From Arthrobacter pullicola (GTDB taxonomy: Bacteria > Actinomycetota > Actinomycetes > Actinomycetales > Micrococcaceae): DNA of 64,000 bases. The stretch covers positions 170,619 through 234,618 of the forward strand of contig NZ_JACSQC010000003.1 in assembly GCF_014836875.1 (NCBI RefSeq). Reading direction: 5' to 3'. Every line of letters begins with the position of its first letter. The stretch's first letter is position 1. The translations under genes were made by a program, and so were the position numbers. The notes under the pieces were generated by a model. It ran no database searches and was not told the DNA's origin. It worked only from the letters and a program-made list of their open reading frames with translations. Positions 23,555-32,004 of the stretch are shown piece after piece.

Positions 23555-23584
23555 GGTGCCGGCGGGGGTTTCCCCGCCGGTATC
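23555..23584 (+). terminator. Hairpin after pyrF
   Basis: A perfect 9-bp core (CCGGCGGGG 23559-23567 with CCCCGCCGG 23572-23580, loop GTTT) extendable by four weaker pairs. It starts right after the pyrF stop and has no U-tract; it probably ends the UMP operon before the mihF promoter. Confidence 0.55.
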
Positions 23585-23586
23585 CG

Positions 23587-23615
23587 TTGCAAAGCGGGAC
23601 CCTTGCGGATAGGTT
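23587..23615 (+). promoter_or_regulatory. Promoter of mihF
   Basis: TTGCAA (23587-23592), a 17-nt spacer and TAGGTT (23610-23615) form the best sigma-70-type promoter found in the window. It lies just after the pyrF hairpin and would give a leader of about 70 nt for mihF. Confidence 0.6.
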
Positions 23616-23693
23616 CGGACACTAGCCCAAGTAACCGAAAGACCGCCGGCGGCACCCGTGCCTGAGCGGTTCGTCTTCGCCCGGGAGAGTCAA

Positions 23694-24011
23694 TTGAACC
23701 TCAAACCACTGACTGAAGAAGAGCGCACCAGGGCGCGGGAGAAAGCCACAGCCGCGCGCACTGTGCGGGCCGAGATTAAGTCCAAAATCAAGTCCGGTGA
23801 ACTCTCCATCGAAGAGGTCATCGTTTCGCGCGCCGGCGAGGAAGCGGTGGGCCGGCTGAAGGTGGTCGACCTGCTGCGCGCCCTGCCCGGTGTGGGGGAA
23901 CGCCGCGCAGCTGGAATAATGGCTACGGTGGGTATCGCCCCAACCCGCCGTGTGCGGGGGCTCGGCGTCCACCAGCGCAAGGCGCTGATCGAATTACTGG
24001 AGTCCGACTAA
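23694..24011 (+). CDS. mihF: Integration host factor, actinobacterial type (mIHF)
   Basis: mIHF is a small nucleoid-associated protein unrelated to the alpha/beta IHF of proteobacteria; it bends DNA through a helix-two turns-helix (H2TH-like) domain. The 105-residue product starts MNLKPLTEEERTRAREKA and contains LLRALPGVGERRAAGIMATVG and RRVRGLGVHQRKAL. The TTG at 23694 is preferred because it matches the usual family N-terminus and has GGGAGAG 7 nt upstream; GTG 23658 would add 12 residues. Position between pyrF and gmk is conserved in actinobacteria. Confidence 0.9.
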   Translation: MNLKPLTEEERTRAREKATAARTVRAEIKSKIKSGELSIEEVIVSRAGEEAVGRLKVVDLLRALPGVGERRAAGIMATVGIAPTRRVRGLGVHQRKALIELLESD

Positions 24012-24072
24012 GGCTGTTCCGCATACTGCGGGCAGCGGCGTCGGACCGAAACCCTAAACAAGTGAGGTCTAC

Positions 24073-24642
24073 GTGTCGCAACCGCGGCTGACAGTTCTGG
24101 CAGGTCCCACCGCCGTTGGCAAAGGCACTGTGTCCACCTACATCCGGGACAACTATCCCGAGGTCTGGCTCTCCGTTTCCGCCACCACCCGGGCCCCGCG
24201 CCCGGGTGAGGAAAACGGCGTGCACTACTTCTTCGTCACCGCCGAGGAGTTCGATGAGCTGGTTGCCGAAGGGCAGATGCTCGAATGGGCCGTTGTCCAC
24301 GGGCGCAACCGCTACGGCACCCTGCGGCGGACCGTGGAGGCCGCCATGGCCGACGGGAAGTCTGTGCTGCTGGAGATAGACCTGCAGGGCGCACGCCAGG
24401 TCAAGGAGTCCATGCCGGAGGCGAATTTCGTGTTCCTGGCTCCGCCGTCCTGGGATGAAATGGTCCGCCGGCTGGTCGGCCGCGGCACGGAAACACCCGA
24501 AGAGCAGCAGCAGCGGCTGGAAACCGCTAAACTGGAACTTGCTGCCGAGTCCGAGTTCAATCACACTGTCATCAACGATGACGTTCAGCGGGCTGCAGCA
24601 GAGCTCGTATCACTCATGGGGATCAGTCCCCGCCCACGCTGA
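24073..24642 (+). CDS. gmk: Guanylate kinase
   Basis: Gmk phosphorylates GMP to GDP. The 189-residue protein has the P-loop GPTAVGKGT at 11-19, the GMP-binding stretch [19 protein letters not shown] and [12 protein letters not shown]-like [12 protein letters not shown]. The GTG start follows a weak GTGAGG. It lies 61 nt after mihF and 54 nt before rpoZ; mihF-gmk-rpoZ-coaBC is a standard actinobacterial cluster. Confidence 0.96.
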   Translation: MSQPRLTVLAGPTAVGKGTVSTYIRDNYPEVWLSVSATTRAPRPGEENGVHYFFVTAEEFDELVAEGQMLEWAVVHGRNRYGTLRRTVEAAMADGKSVLLEIDLQGARQVKESMPEANFVFLAPPSWDEMVRRLVGRGTETPEEQQQRLETAKLELAAESEFNHTVINDDVQRAAAELVSLMGISPRPR

Positions 24643-24696
24643 TCTGCTCTGGCGCAGGCGCAACCTACTGACCCGCACGAATACTTTGGAGATCTT

Positions 24697-24957
24697 TTGT
24701 CTACCCAGCCTGAAGGCATTATCAACCCGCCGATCGACGACCTGCTGACGGCCGCCGACTCGAAGTACGCCCTGGTCATCTACGGTGCCAAGCGTGCCCG
24801 CCAGATCAACGCGTACTACTCCCAGCTGCACGAAGGCCTCTTCGAGTACGTTGGCCCGCTGGTGGAAACCAAGCTCAATGAAAAGCCGCTCTCCATCGCC
24901 CTGCGCGAGATCAATGACGGCATGCTGGTCTGCCGCGCCAACGAAACCGCCGAGTAA
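24697..24957 (+). CDS. rpoZ: RNA polymerase omega subunit
   Basis: Omega helps fold and hold the beta' subunit. The 86-residue product has the family core [20 protein letters not shown] and [13 protein letters not shown], then [15 protein letters not shown]. The TTG start is preceded by TTTGGAGA. Its place between gmk and coaBC is the usual one. Confidence 0.95.
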   Translation: MSTQPEGIINPPIDDLLTAADSKYALVIYGAKRARQINAYYSQLHEGLFEYVGPLVETKLNEKPLSIALREINDGMLVCRANETAE

Positions 24958-24994
24958 CTAACGGCTTAGCGCTGCAAGGGGAGGTAGGACAGGC

Positions 24995-26281
24995 GTGCGC
25001 ATTGTCCTGGGGGTAGGCGGCGGCATCGCCGCCTACAAGTCGGCATCGCTGCTGCGCCTGTTCACGGAGGCCGGACACAGTGTCCAGGTCATCCCCACGG
25101 AAGCGTCCACCAGGTTTGTTGGCATAGCCACCTGGGAAGCGCTCTCCGGACACCCCGTGAGCACCTCGGTGTTCGACGCCGTTGACACGGTCAACCACGT
25201 CCGGCTGGGCCACGAGGCAGACCTGATCGTAGTGGCACCGGCCACGGCCGACCTGCTGGCGCGGGCGGCTGCCGGCCTGGCCTCCGATCTGCTGACCAAC
25301 ACGCTGCTGATGGCGCGCGGGCCGGTGTTTTTTGCCCCCGCCATGCACACCGAAATGTGGAACCATCCGGCCACCCAGGCGAATGTGGCCACCCTGCGTT
25401 CACGCGGCGCCATTGTCATGGAGCCGGCCTCCGGGCGGCTTACCGGTAAAGATTCCGGTCCGGGCCGCCTCCCTGAACCCGATGACATCTTCGCCGCGGC
25501 CCTTGCGGCCGCTGGAGTAACCAAGGCTGAAAAGTCCGCCGCTGAAAACACGGACCAGGACAATTCCACGAACAGCGGCAGGCTCGCCGGCAAGACCGTG
25601 ACGGTTACGGCGGGCGGCACCCGCGAACCCCTGGACCCGGTACGTTTCCTGGGCAACCGCTCCTCCGGCAAACAGGGCGCAGCCATCGCTGAAGCAGCCC
25701 TTGCCGCCGGTGCCCGGGTGCGCTTCATTGCGGCCCACCTGGAAACGCCCGTGCCCTCCGGCGTCGACCTGGTCCAGGTGGAAACCGCGCTGGAACTGCG
25801 CGAGGCAGTGCACGCTGCGGCGGCCTCCACCGACGTCCTGGTGATGTCTGCCGCCGTGGCGGACTTCCGTCCCGGCGAAAACGCCGAGACCAAAATCAAG
25901 AAGCGTGACGACGGCGCGGACCCCGTGATCACCCTGGTCCGCAACCCGGACATCCTGCAGGAGGCCGTGCAGTGCCGGGCCGAATCCGGCACGGGGCCAG
26001 CACTTATCGTCGGTTTCGCCGCCGAAACAGGAGACGGTTCTGCCTCGGTCCTGGAGTACGGCCGCCGCAAGCTGGAACGCAAAGGCTGCGACCTTTTGGT
26101 CCTGAATCAGGTGGGCCGGTCCCTGGTGTTTGGCCAGGACAACACCGAAGTCCGTATCCTCTCCCCGCAGGACGCGCCGGGCTCCGAGCCGGAGGCCGTC
26201 GCCGGCAGCAAGGCAGACGTTGCCCGCCACCTCGTGGACCGCATTGCGGAAGAACTTGACGCCGCACTGCCCTCGGTTTAG
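24995..26281 (+). CDS. coaBC: Bifunctional phosphopantothenoylcysteine decarboxylase / phosphopantothenate-cysteine ligase
   Basis: CoaBC performs two steps of coenzyme A synthesis. The 428-residue protein has the N-terminal flavoprotein CoaC domain (VLGVGGGIAAYKS, active-site His in VNHVRLGHEAD, clamp PAMHTEMW) and the C-terminal CoaB domain (VTVTAGGTREPLDPVRFLGN, NRSSGKQG). An unconserved linker of about 20 residues joins them. At the place where E. coli Dfp has its ACGD.GPGR cysteine motif this protein reads LTGKDSGPGR, without Cys. GTG start with GGGAGG upstream. Confidence 0.95.
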   Translation: MRIVLGVGGGIAAYKSASLLRLFTEAGHSVQVIPTEASTRFVGIATWEALSGHPVSTSVFDAVDTVNHVRLGHEADLIVVAPATADLLARAAAGLASDLLTNTLLMARGPVFFAPAMHTEMWNHPATQANVATLRSRGAIVMEPASGRLTGKDSGPGRLPEPDDIFAAALAAAGVTKAEKSAAENTDQDNSTNSGRLAGKTVTVTAGGTREPLDPVRFLGNRSSGKQGAAIAEAALAAGARVRFIAAHLETPVPSGVDLVQVETALELREAVHAAAASTDVLVMSAAVADFRPGENAETKIKKRDDGADPVITLVRNPDILQEAVQCRAESGTGPALIVGFAAETGDGSASVLEYGRRKLERKGCDLLVLNQVGRSLVFGQDNTEVRILSPQDAPGSEPEAVAGSKADVARHLVDRIAEELDAALPSV

Positions 26282-26381
26282 CCAGAAGAAGTTAGATGAC
26301 TGTGGATTGCTGTGCATTGCAGCCGCACGGCATTCGAACAGCTACGCACCTCCCCGCACGGGGACTGTCCCCGGAACGAAG

Positions 26382-26387
26382 TAGAGT
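26382..26387 (+). promoter_or_regulatory. -10 box for a leaderless metK transcript
   Basis: TAGAGT is separated from the metK GTG by exactly 6 nt (AAACCC). No Shine-Dalgarno sequence precedes the GTG, so transcription probably starts at its first base. Confidence 0.6.
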
Positions 26388-26393
26388 AAACCC

Positions 26394-27617
26394 GTGACTT
26401 CCAGCAATTCTCCCGCCAGCGCCGAGCGCCCGCTCCGGCTGTTCACCTCCGAGTCCGTGACCGAGGGACACCCGGACAAAATCTGTGACCAGATCAGCGA
26501 TGCCATCCTGGACGGCCTGCTCAAGGCCGATCCCGAGTCCCGCGTCGCCGTAGAGACCCTTGTGACCACCGGGCTGGTCCACGTCGCAGGCGAGGTCACC
26601 ACCGAGGGTTACGTAGAGATCCCGCAGCTGGTCCGCGACACGATCCTTGAGATTGGCTACGATTCCTCTGCCAACGGCTTCGACGGAGCCCGCTGCGGTG
26701 TCTCCGTGTCGATCGGACAGCAGTCCCCGGAAATCGCCTCGCGGGTCTTCAACTCGGTGGAGAACCGGTCCGGCAGCGCCGTTGATCCCCTCGACGCGCA
26801 GGGCGCAGGCGACCAGGGAATTATGTTCGGCTTCGCCAGCGACGAAACCAGCGTCCTGATGCCCACCCCGATCTGGCTGGCGCACCGGCTCTCCGAGCGG
26901 CTGACCCAGGTCCGCAAGGACGGGACACTTCCGTACCTGCGCCCGGACGGCAAGACCCAGGTGACCATTGGCTACGACGGCGACCGGCCGGTTTCGGTGG
27001 ACTCCGTGGTGGTCTCCACCCAGCACGCCGCCGATCTTGACCAGGAACAGCTGCACCAGGACATGATTGCCCAGGTAGTGAAGCCCGTCCTGGCCGGCAT
27101 CGACCTGGACACTTCCAATGTCCGCCACATCATCAACCCGGGCGGCCCGTTCGTGATCGGCGGCCCGGTGGGCGACGCCGGCCTGACCGGACGCAAGATC
27201 ATTGTGGATACCTACGGCGGGTTCTCCCGCCACGGCGGCGGCGCCTTCAGCGGTAAGGATCCCAGCAAGGTGGACCGTTCCGCTGCCTACGCCATGCGCT
27301 GGGTCGCCAAGAACGTGGTTGCGGCCGGCCTGGCCCGCCGCGCGGAAATCCAGATCGCCTACGCAATCGGCATGGCGCGTCCGGTCGGCATCTACGTGGA
27401 GACCTTCGGGACCGAAACCGTAGACCCGATGCGCATTGCGGCGGCCATCAACGAGGTCTTCGACCTTCGTCCGCTGGGGATCATCAACGCCCTGGACCTC
27501 AAGCGCCCCATCTATCAGAAGACGGCAGCACACGGTCACTTCGGCCGCGAAGAGGAAGGCTTCACCTGGGAGCGCCTCGACAAGGTCGAGGACCTGCGCA
27601 GCTACTTCAACGCCTGA
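26394..27617 (+). CDS. metK: S-adenosylmethionine synthetase
   Basis: MetK makes S-adenosylmethionine from methionine and ATP. The 407-residue product has [20 protein letters not shown] at the N-terminus, the signature [12 protein letters not shown], and [19 protein letters not shown] with metal- and phosphate-binding residues. No SAM riboswitch-like leader exists; the -10 box lies 6 nt before the GTG. It follows coaBC by 112 nt and is followed by priA after 5 nt. Confidence 0.97.
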   Translation: MTSSNSPASAERPLRLFTSESVTEGHPDKICDQISDAILDGLLKADPESRVAVETLVTTGLVHVAGEVTTEGYVEIPQLVRDTILEIGYDSSANGFDGARCGVSVSIGQQSPEIASRVFNSVENRSGSAVDPLDAQGAGDQGIMFGFASDETSVLMPTPIWLAHRLSERLTQVRKDGTLPYLRPDGKTQVTIGYDGDRPVSVDSVVVSTQHAADLDQEQLHQDMIAQVVKPVLAGIDLDTSNVRHIINPGGPFVIGGPVGDAGLTGRKIIVDTYGGFSRHGGGAFSGKDPSKVDRSAAYAMRWVAKNVVAAGLARRAEIQIAYAIGMARPVGIYVETFGTETVDPMRIAAAINEVFDLRPLGIINALDLKRPIYQKTAAHGHFGREEEGFTWERLDKVEDLRSYFNA

Positions 27618-27622
27618 TCCGG

Positions 27623-29872
27623 ATGGGACAGCGGCCGGAAGGGGAAGCCCGGAACGGTGAGGCCGTGCAGCTTTCACTGCTCCACGGCTTCACGCCACCG
27701 GCGGCTCCGGTGGGCAAGACCCAGCCGGCCCTGCATCTGCCGATTGCACGGGTTCTCCTGGACTCGCCGCTGCCGCACCTAGACCGGCCCTTCGACTACC
27801 TGGTAGCGGCGGAGTACGACGCCGTTGCCCGGCCCGGCGTCCGGGTCAAGGTGCGGTTCGGCGGCCAGGAGCTGCCGGGATATCTGACCGCACGGCTGGA
27901 GTCCACGGACACCACCGCCCGCCTGATCGCCCTGGGTAAAGTGGTATCGCCCGTCCCGGTCCTGAGCCAGCAGGTCCTGCAGCTGGCTGAGGCAGTAGCT
28001 CTCCGGTACGCCGGTTCCGTTCACGATGTGCTCCGGGTGGCCGTGCCGCCCCGCGTGGCGCGGGTGGAAAAGGAGTTCGCCGGCCGCGGGGTACCGGAAT
28101 CACCGGACGTGACGGATGCTCCGGACATACCGAATGCGCCGGAAAGAGCGGAAACTCCGGAAACTCCGGATGTTCCGGATGTACCGGCGGCAGCGGACCA
28201 GGACACGGTGGATTCCACTCTGGCTGCCCCCGGTGAACCCGCTGAACCGGGCAAACCCAGTGAACCCAGCGAACCCGTTGCCCCTTCCCCCTTCCGGCGG
28301 TATCCCCATGGACCCCGGTTCCTTGGCCACCTGGCTGCCGGACACAGCCCGCGGGCCGTGCTGTCTTCCCTGCGCGGCTACGGACCCGACGCCTGGCCGG
28401 CCGAAATCGCCGCCGCCGTCGAGGCGACCGTGCGCTCAGGCCGCGGCGCCGTCGTCGTCGTCCCGGACCAGAAGGACCTGGCCCGCGTGATGGCAGCCCT
28501 GGAGCCCCGCCTGGCGGACGGCACAGCAGTGCGGCTGACCGCCGAAGACGGACCGACCCCGCGTTACCGCAGCTTCCTGCAGCTGCTCTACGGAGATGCC
28601 ACGGTGGCGGTGGGTACGCGCTCGGCAGCATATGCGCCGGTGGCGAACCTGGGCCTGGTCTGCATCTGGGACGACGCCGATGACCTGCATGCCGAACAGC
28701 GGGCACCGTACCAGCACGCCCGCGACGTCCTGCTGCTGCGGGCTGAGGCCGCCGGCGCCGCAATGCTCGTTGCCTCCCATACCCGAAGCACCGAGGCACA
28801 GCGCCTGGTGGAATCGGGCTGGGCTGCTGCACTCACCGCTGATCGAACGCTGGTCCGCGAGTCCACACCCCGGGTCATGAGCACTGCCGACACGTTCAAC
28901 ATGGAGCGTGATCCGCTGGCCGCCCGCGCCCGGATCCCGCACGCGGCGTGGAAGGCTGCCCAGGATGGGCTGAAGCGTGGCCCGGTGCTGGTGCAGGTTG
29001 CACGGACCGGCTTCTCACCTGCACTGTCCTGCCAGGACTGCCGTGAGCCGGCCCGGTGCAGCCAGTGCCAGGGCCCGATGGCCCAGGCCGGCCGCAATGC
29101 CCTGCCCGCCTGCCGCTGGTGTGCCCGTCCCGAACCGCGCTGGCACTGCCCGTCCTGCGGCAGTTTCCGGCTCCGGGCCTCCACCGCAGGCGCCGGCCGG
29201 ACAGCCGAGGAGCTGGGCCGTGCCTTCCCGTCAGTGACCGTGGTGTCCTCGGCCGGGGATCACATCCGGACCGAGGTCCCGGACGCGCCGGCACTGGTGG
29301 TGGCGACCCCCGGTGCCGAACCCGTCGCGCCGTCGGGCTATGCGGCAGCGCTGCTGCTGGACGGTACCGCGATGCTCTCGCGGCAGTCCCTGGACGCGCA
29401 GGAAGAAACGCTGCGCCGCTGGCTGACCGCCGCGGCCCTGGTCCGTCCTGCCAGGGACGGGGGAGTGGTGGTTGTGACGGCGGATGACACCGCAACCGTC
29501 GGCCATCTGCTCCGCTGGGATCCCGCGGGCGCCGCGGAACGTGAACTTGCCCTCCGACGCGAGCTCGGACTCCCGCCGGCCGTCCGGTACGCCGAGCTGA
29601 CCGGTTCCCGGGAGGGCCTGGAAGGTTTTGTGTCCAGACTGAGCCTCCCGGAGCGTGCCCGGATCGTGGGACCCGCACCGGTGGAGGAGTCGTTCCGCGG
29701 GGAAGAGCCCGGCACCCTGAACGGCACAGGCCGCTGGCGCACCCTGTGCTTCTTCCCCTACGGGGACGCTCCAGCCGTCACGGCGGCCATGCGGGCCGCG
29801 AAGGCCGCGCTTTCCGCCCGCCGCACCGGTGATCCCGTTTATGTCCGGGTTGACGGCCCGGACATCCTGTAG
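27623..29872 (+). CDS. priA: Primosomal protein N' (PriA), actinobacterial type without helicase motifs
   Basis: PriA directs replication restart. The 749-residue product has an N-terminal DNA-binding domain (RVLLDSPLPHLDRPFDY at about 40-58), the Cys cluster CQDCREPARCSQC ... CRWC ... CPSC (about 470-515) and a C-terminal region ending VYVRVDGPDIL. No Walker A GKT or DEEH box is present: the corresponding places read SGRGAVVVVPDQKD and IWDDADD. That loss is known for actinobacterial PriA. Two blocks of tripeptide repeats (about residues 159-188 and 204-221) form a Pro/acidic linker. Start is uncertain: a GTG at 27665 (VQLSLLHGF) also fits. Confidence 0.9.
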   Translation: MGQRPEGEARNGEAVQLSLLHGFTPPAAPVGKTQPALHLPIARVLLDSPLPHLDRPFDYLVAAEYDAVARPGVRVKVRFGGQELPGYLTARLESTDTTARLIALGKVVSPVPVLSQQVLQLAEAVALRYAGSVHDVLRVAVPPRVARVEKEFAGRGVPESPDVTDAPDIPNAPERAETPETPDVPDVPAAADQDTVDSTLAAPGEPAEPGKPSEPSEPVAPSPFRRYPHGPRFLGHLAAGHSPRAVLSSLRGYGPDAWPAEIAAAVEATVRSGRGAVVVVPDQKDLARVMAALEPRLADGTAVRLTAEDGPTPRYRSFLQLLYGDATVAVGTRSAAYAPVANLGLVCIWDDADDLHAEQRAPYQHARDVLLLRAEAAGAAMLVASHTRSTEAQRLVESGWAAALTADRTLVRESTPRVMSTADTFNMERDPLAARARIPHAAWKAAQDGLKRGPVLVQVARTGFSPALSCQDCREPARCSQCQGPMAQAGRNALPACRWCARPEPRWHCPSCGSFRLRASTAGAGRTAEELGRAFPSVTVVSSAGDHIRTEVPDAPALVVATPGAEPVAPSGYAAALLLDGTAMLSRQSLDAQEETLRRWLTAAALVRPARDGGVVVVTADDTATVGHLLRWDPAGAAERELALRRELGLPPAVRYAELTGSREGLEGFVSRLSLPERARIVGPAPVEESFRGEEPGTLNGTGRWRTLCFFPYGDAPAVTAAMRAAKAALSARRTGDPVYVRVDGPDIL
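28097..28285 (+). repeat. 9-bp in-frame repeats encoding [D/E]-x-P tripeptides in priA
   Basis: Ten 9-bp units run from 28097 to 28186 (ESP, DVT, DAP, DIP, NAP, ERA, ETP, ETP, DVP, DVP). Six more run from 28232 to 28285 (GEP, AEP, GKP, SEP, SEP, VAP). Adjacent units GAAACTCCG are identical, indicating recent slippage within a coding sequence. Confidence 0.85.
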
Positions 29873-29885
29873 CGGTTCTGTCCAC

Positions 29886-29891
29886 TACAGT
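29886..29891 (+). promoter_or_regulatory. -10 box for a leaderless DinB-like transcript
   Basis: TACAGT, then exactly 6 nt (GTGCAG), then ATG at 29898. It starts 13 nt after the priA stop. Confidence 0.55.
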
Positions 29892-29897
29892 GTGCAG

Positions 29898-30419
29898 ATG
29901 GTCATAACCCCCGATACCAAAAACTGGACCTGGGTCCTGGAACGGCCGTGCCCCGAGTGCGGATTCGACGCCGCTGCCACGGCCTTCGGCGACGTTCCGG
30001 ACCTGCTGCGCGGCAGCGCGGAACAATGGCAGGGAATTCTCGCCGCCCCGGGTGCCGCGCGCCGCCCGGATGACGCTACCTGGTCACCCCTGGAATACGC
30101 AGCCCATGTCCGGGACCTGTGCCGGGTCTACCGGATGCGGCTGAACCTGATGCTCGCGACCGACGGCGCCGGGTTCGCAGACTGGGACCAGGACGCCACC
30201 GCGGTTGCCGAGCGGTACGGCGAGCAGGACCCGGCGGTGGTCGCCGCCGAACTGGCAGCGCAGGCCGAGGCCACCGCGGCGGCTTTCGCTGCCGTCGAAC
30301 CCTGGCAGCTCTCCCGGCGCGGGCTGCGTTCCGACGGCAGCGCCTTCACCGTGGATTCCCTGGCCCGCTACTTCCTTCACGACGCGCTCCATCACCTCTG
30401 GGACGTCCGTCCCCGGTAG
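29898..30419 (+). CDS. DinB-superfamily protein
   Basis: DinB-like proteins are four-helix metal-binding enzymes; many actinobacterial ones are thiol (mycothiol) transferases, but the substrate here cannot be told. The 173-residue product starts MVITPDTKNWTWVLERPCPECGFDA. The family's His ligands fit EYAAHVRDLC (helix 2) and LHDALHHLWDV (helix 4). The PCPECGF motif near the N-terminus is common to this subfamily. ATG 29898 is chosen because a -10 box lies 6 nt upstream and the homologous part starts there; the longer frame runs into priA. Confidence 0.8.
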   Translation: MVITPDTKNWTWVLERPCPECGFDAAATAFGDVPDLLRGSAEQWQGILAAPGAARRPDDATWSPLEYAAHVRDLCRVYRMRLNLMLATDGAGFADWDQDATAVAERYGEQDPAVVAAELAAQAEATAAAFAAVEPWQLSRRGLRSDGSAFTVDSLARYFLHDALHHLWDVRPR

Positions 30420-30432
30420 GGGCTCCGTCCCG

Positions 30433-30474
30433 CAGTCTGAGTCCCACAGGCTGAGTCCCGCAGGCTGAGTCCCG
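30433..30474 (+). repeat. 14-bp tandem repeat at a convergent junction
   Basis: Three head-to-tail units: CAGTCTGAGTCCCA (30433), CAGGCTGAGTCCCG (30447) and an identical CAGGCTGAGTCCCG (30461). They fill the gap between the DinB-like gene and the convergent ABC permease gene. Confidence 0.8.
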
Positions 30475-30481
30475 CCGCCGG

Positions 30482-31216
30482 CTACGGGGTCCGGCGGCGC
30501 AGCGTCACCGAACCCAGCACCAGGAAGGCCACGGTAAAAGCCGCCAGGATCCCCACTTCACGCAGGACGTCTGGCGCTGCATCCGTCTCGGTTGAGACGT
30601 CCTGGAGCGCTGAGATCGTGTGGGAGAGGGGCAGCCAATCGGAGACTGCCGCCAGGACATCGGGCATCTGGTCGCGGGGAATGAATATCCCGCCCAGGAG
30701 GATCTGTGGAAAAACGATGGCAGGCATGAACTGGATCACCTGGAACTCGGTGCGGGCAAAAGCACTGGCGAACAGGCCCAGGGTGGTGCCCAGGAGGGCA
30801 TTCATCACGGCCACGAAGACCAGCAGCCACGGCGGGGAACTCACTTCAAGGCCGCAGACCCACACGGAAAAGCCGGCCGCGATCAGTGACTGCACGGTTC
30901 CCAGGAGTCCAAACGCGACCGCGTAACCTGCTATCAGGTCGAATTTGCCCACCGGCAGCGTCATCAGCCGTTCCAGCGTCCCCGAGCGCCGCTCCCGCAG
31001 GGTGGTGATGCTGGTTACGAGGAACATGACCACAAAAGGGAAAAGACCCAGCAGGGCCGGCCCCACCTGCCCAAACACCGAAGTGTCCACGAAGATCCAG
31101 GACATCAGGCCGATCAGCAGGATGGGCATCACCAGGAGCAGGACGATGGTGCGGGGATCATGCCGGACCTGCCGGAGGACGCGGACAGCGGTGGCCAGGG
31201 CCGGCCGGGGCTTCAC
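30482..31216 (-). CDS. ABC-2 type transporter permease
   Basis: This is the membrane half of an exporter. The 244-residue product has six predicted transmembrane helices, starting with RTIVLLLVMPILLIGLMSWIF, with the ABC-2 motif FPQILLGGIFIPRDQMP before the last pair of helices. The cytosolic loop TLRERRSGTLERLMTLPV is typical of drug/antibiotic-type permeases. Its start overlaps the end of the ATPase gene by 4 nt, so the pair forms one two-gene operon. The substrate is unknown. Confidence 0.9.
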   Translation of the reverse strand: MKPRPALATAVRVLRQVRHDPRTIVLLLVMPILLIGLMSWIFVDTSVFGQVGPALLGLFPFVVMFLVTSITTLRERRSGTLERLMTLPVGKFDLIAGYAVAFGLLGTVQSLIAAGFSVWVCGLEVSSPPWLLVFVAVMNALLGTTLGLFASAFARTEFQVIQFMPAIVFPQILLGGIFIPRDQMPDVLAAVSDWLPLSHTISALQDVSTETDAAPDVLREVGILAAFTVAFLVLGSVTLRRRTP

Positions 31217-31929
31217 GGTTCTCCGCCGAGCAGGACAAGGAAAGCCCGGTCAGCGTCGCGTGCCCCGGTCTGTTCCAGGAGCTCCATGGGGGTCAGGTCA
31301 GCCAGCAGCCGGCCTTTGTGCAGCAGGAGCAGGCGTCCACAGCGGCTGGCCTCATCCATGACATGGCTGCTCACCAGCAGGCTGGTGCCGCGTTCGGCGA
31401 GCTGCGCGAACAGCTTCCAGAGCTCCTGGCGCAGCAGCGGATCGAGTCCCACGGTTGGCTCGTCGAGCACCAGCAGGTCCGGGTTGCCGACCAGTGCGGC
31501 CGCCAGCGAGACCCTGCTGCGCTGGCCGCCACTGAGGCCGGACACGGGCCGGTGGGCTTCGGGTCCGAGATTAACCTCACGGATGGCCTGCTCCACGGCG
31601 TCCCTCCCGCGTCCCAGCAGCCGCGCAAAGTAGGCCAGGTTCTCCGCTGCCGTGAGATCGTCGTAGACGCTGGGCGCCTGGGTCATATAGCCGATCCGGC
31701 CGCGCAGCTGGGCCGAACCGGCCGGCTGACCCAGCACAGTGACCACTCCGCCGCTGGTTATCTGGGTGCCTGCCACGGACCGCAGGAGCGTTGTTTTGCC
31801 GCTGCCGCTTGGACCCATCAGGCCAACCACCTGGCCGCGTGGAACCTCCAGCGACAATCCGCTGAACACTTCCCTCCCGCCGCGCCGCACGGCGAGGTTC
31901 TGCACGGACACCGCTGATAGTCTTTCCAT
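31213..31929 (-). CDS. ABC transporter ATP-binding protein
   Basis: The 238-residue ATPase has Walker A GPSGSGKTT (about 39-47), the Q-loop YMTQAP, signature LSGGQRSR, Walker B LLVLDEPTVGLD and the switch His in SSHVMDEA. It powers the permease encoded immediately downstream. Similarity is to exporter (DrrA/CcmA-like) ATPases. On its strand TATCCT lies 8 nt before the ATG, so little or no leader is expected. It is divergent from the curA-like gene across a 75-nt gap. Confidence 0.92.
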   Translation of the reverse strand: MERLSAVSVQNLAVRRGGREVFSGLSLEVPRGQVVGLMGPSGSGKTTLLRSVAGTQITSGGVVTVLGQPAGSAQLRGRIGYMTQAPSVYDDLTAAENLAYFARLLGRGRDAVEQAIREVNLGPEAHRPVSGLSGGQRSRVSLAAALVGNPDLLVLDEPTVGLDPLLRQELWKLFAQLAERGTSLLVSSHVMDEASRCGRLLLLHKGRLLADLTPMELLEQTGARDADRAFLVLLGGEP

Positions 31930-32004
31930 GGCACTCAGGATAGACAGGGTGCTTATGAAATACTCGGGCGCCCGTCATTAGAGGGCGTCCCACGAAGGAG
32001 ATCG

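Noticed and set aside
26282-26393. SAM riboswitch upstream of metK
   Set aside because: The predicted transcript starts at the metK start codon, leaving no leader RNA, and no SAM-riboswitch core was recognised.
30482-31929. ABC exporter plus curA-like gene as an antibiotic cluster
   Set aside because: No biosynthetic enzymes nearby; the genes are divergent and generic.
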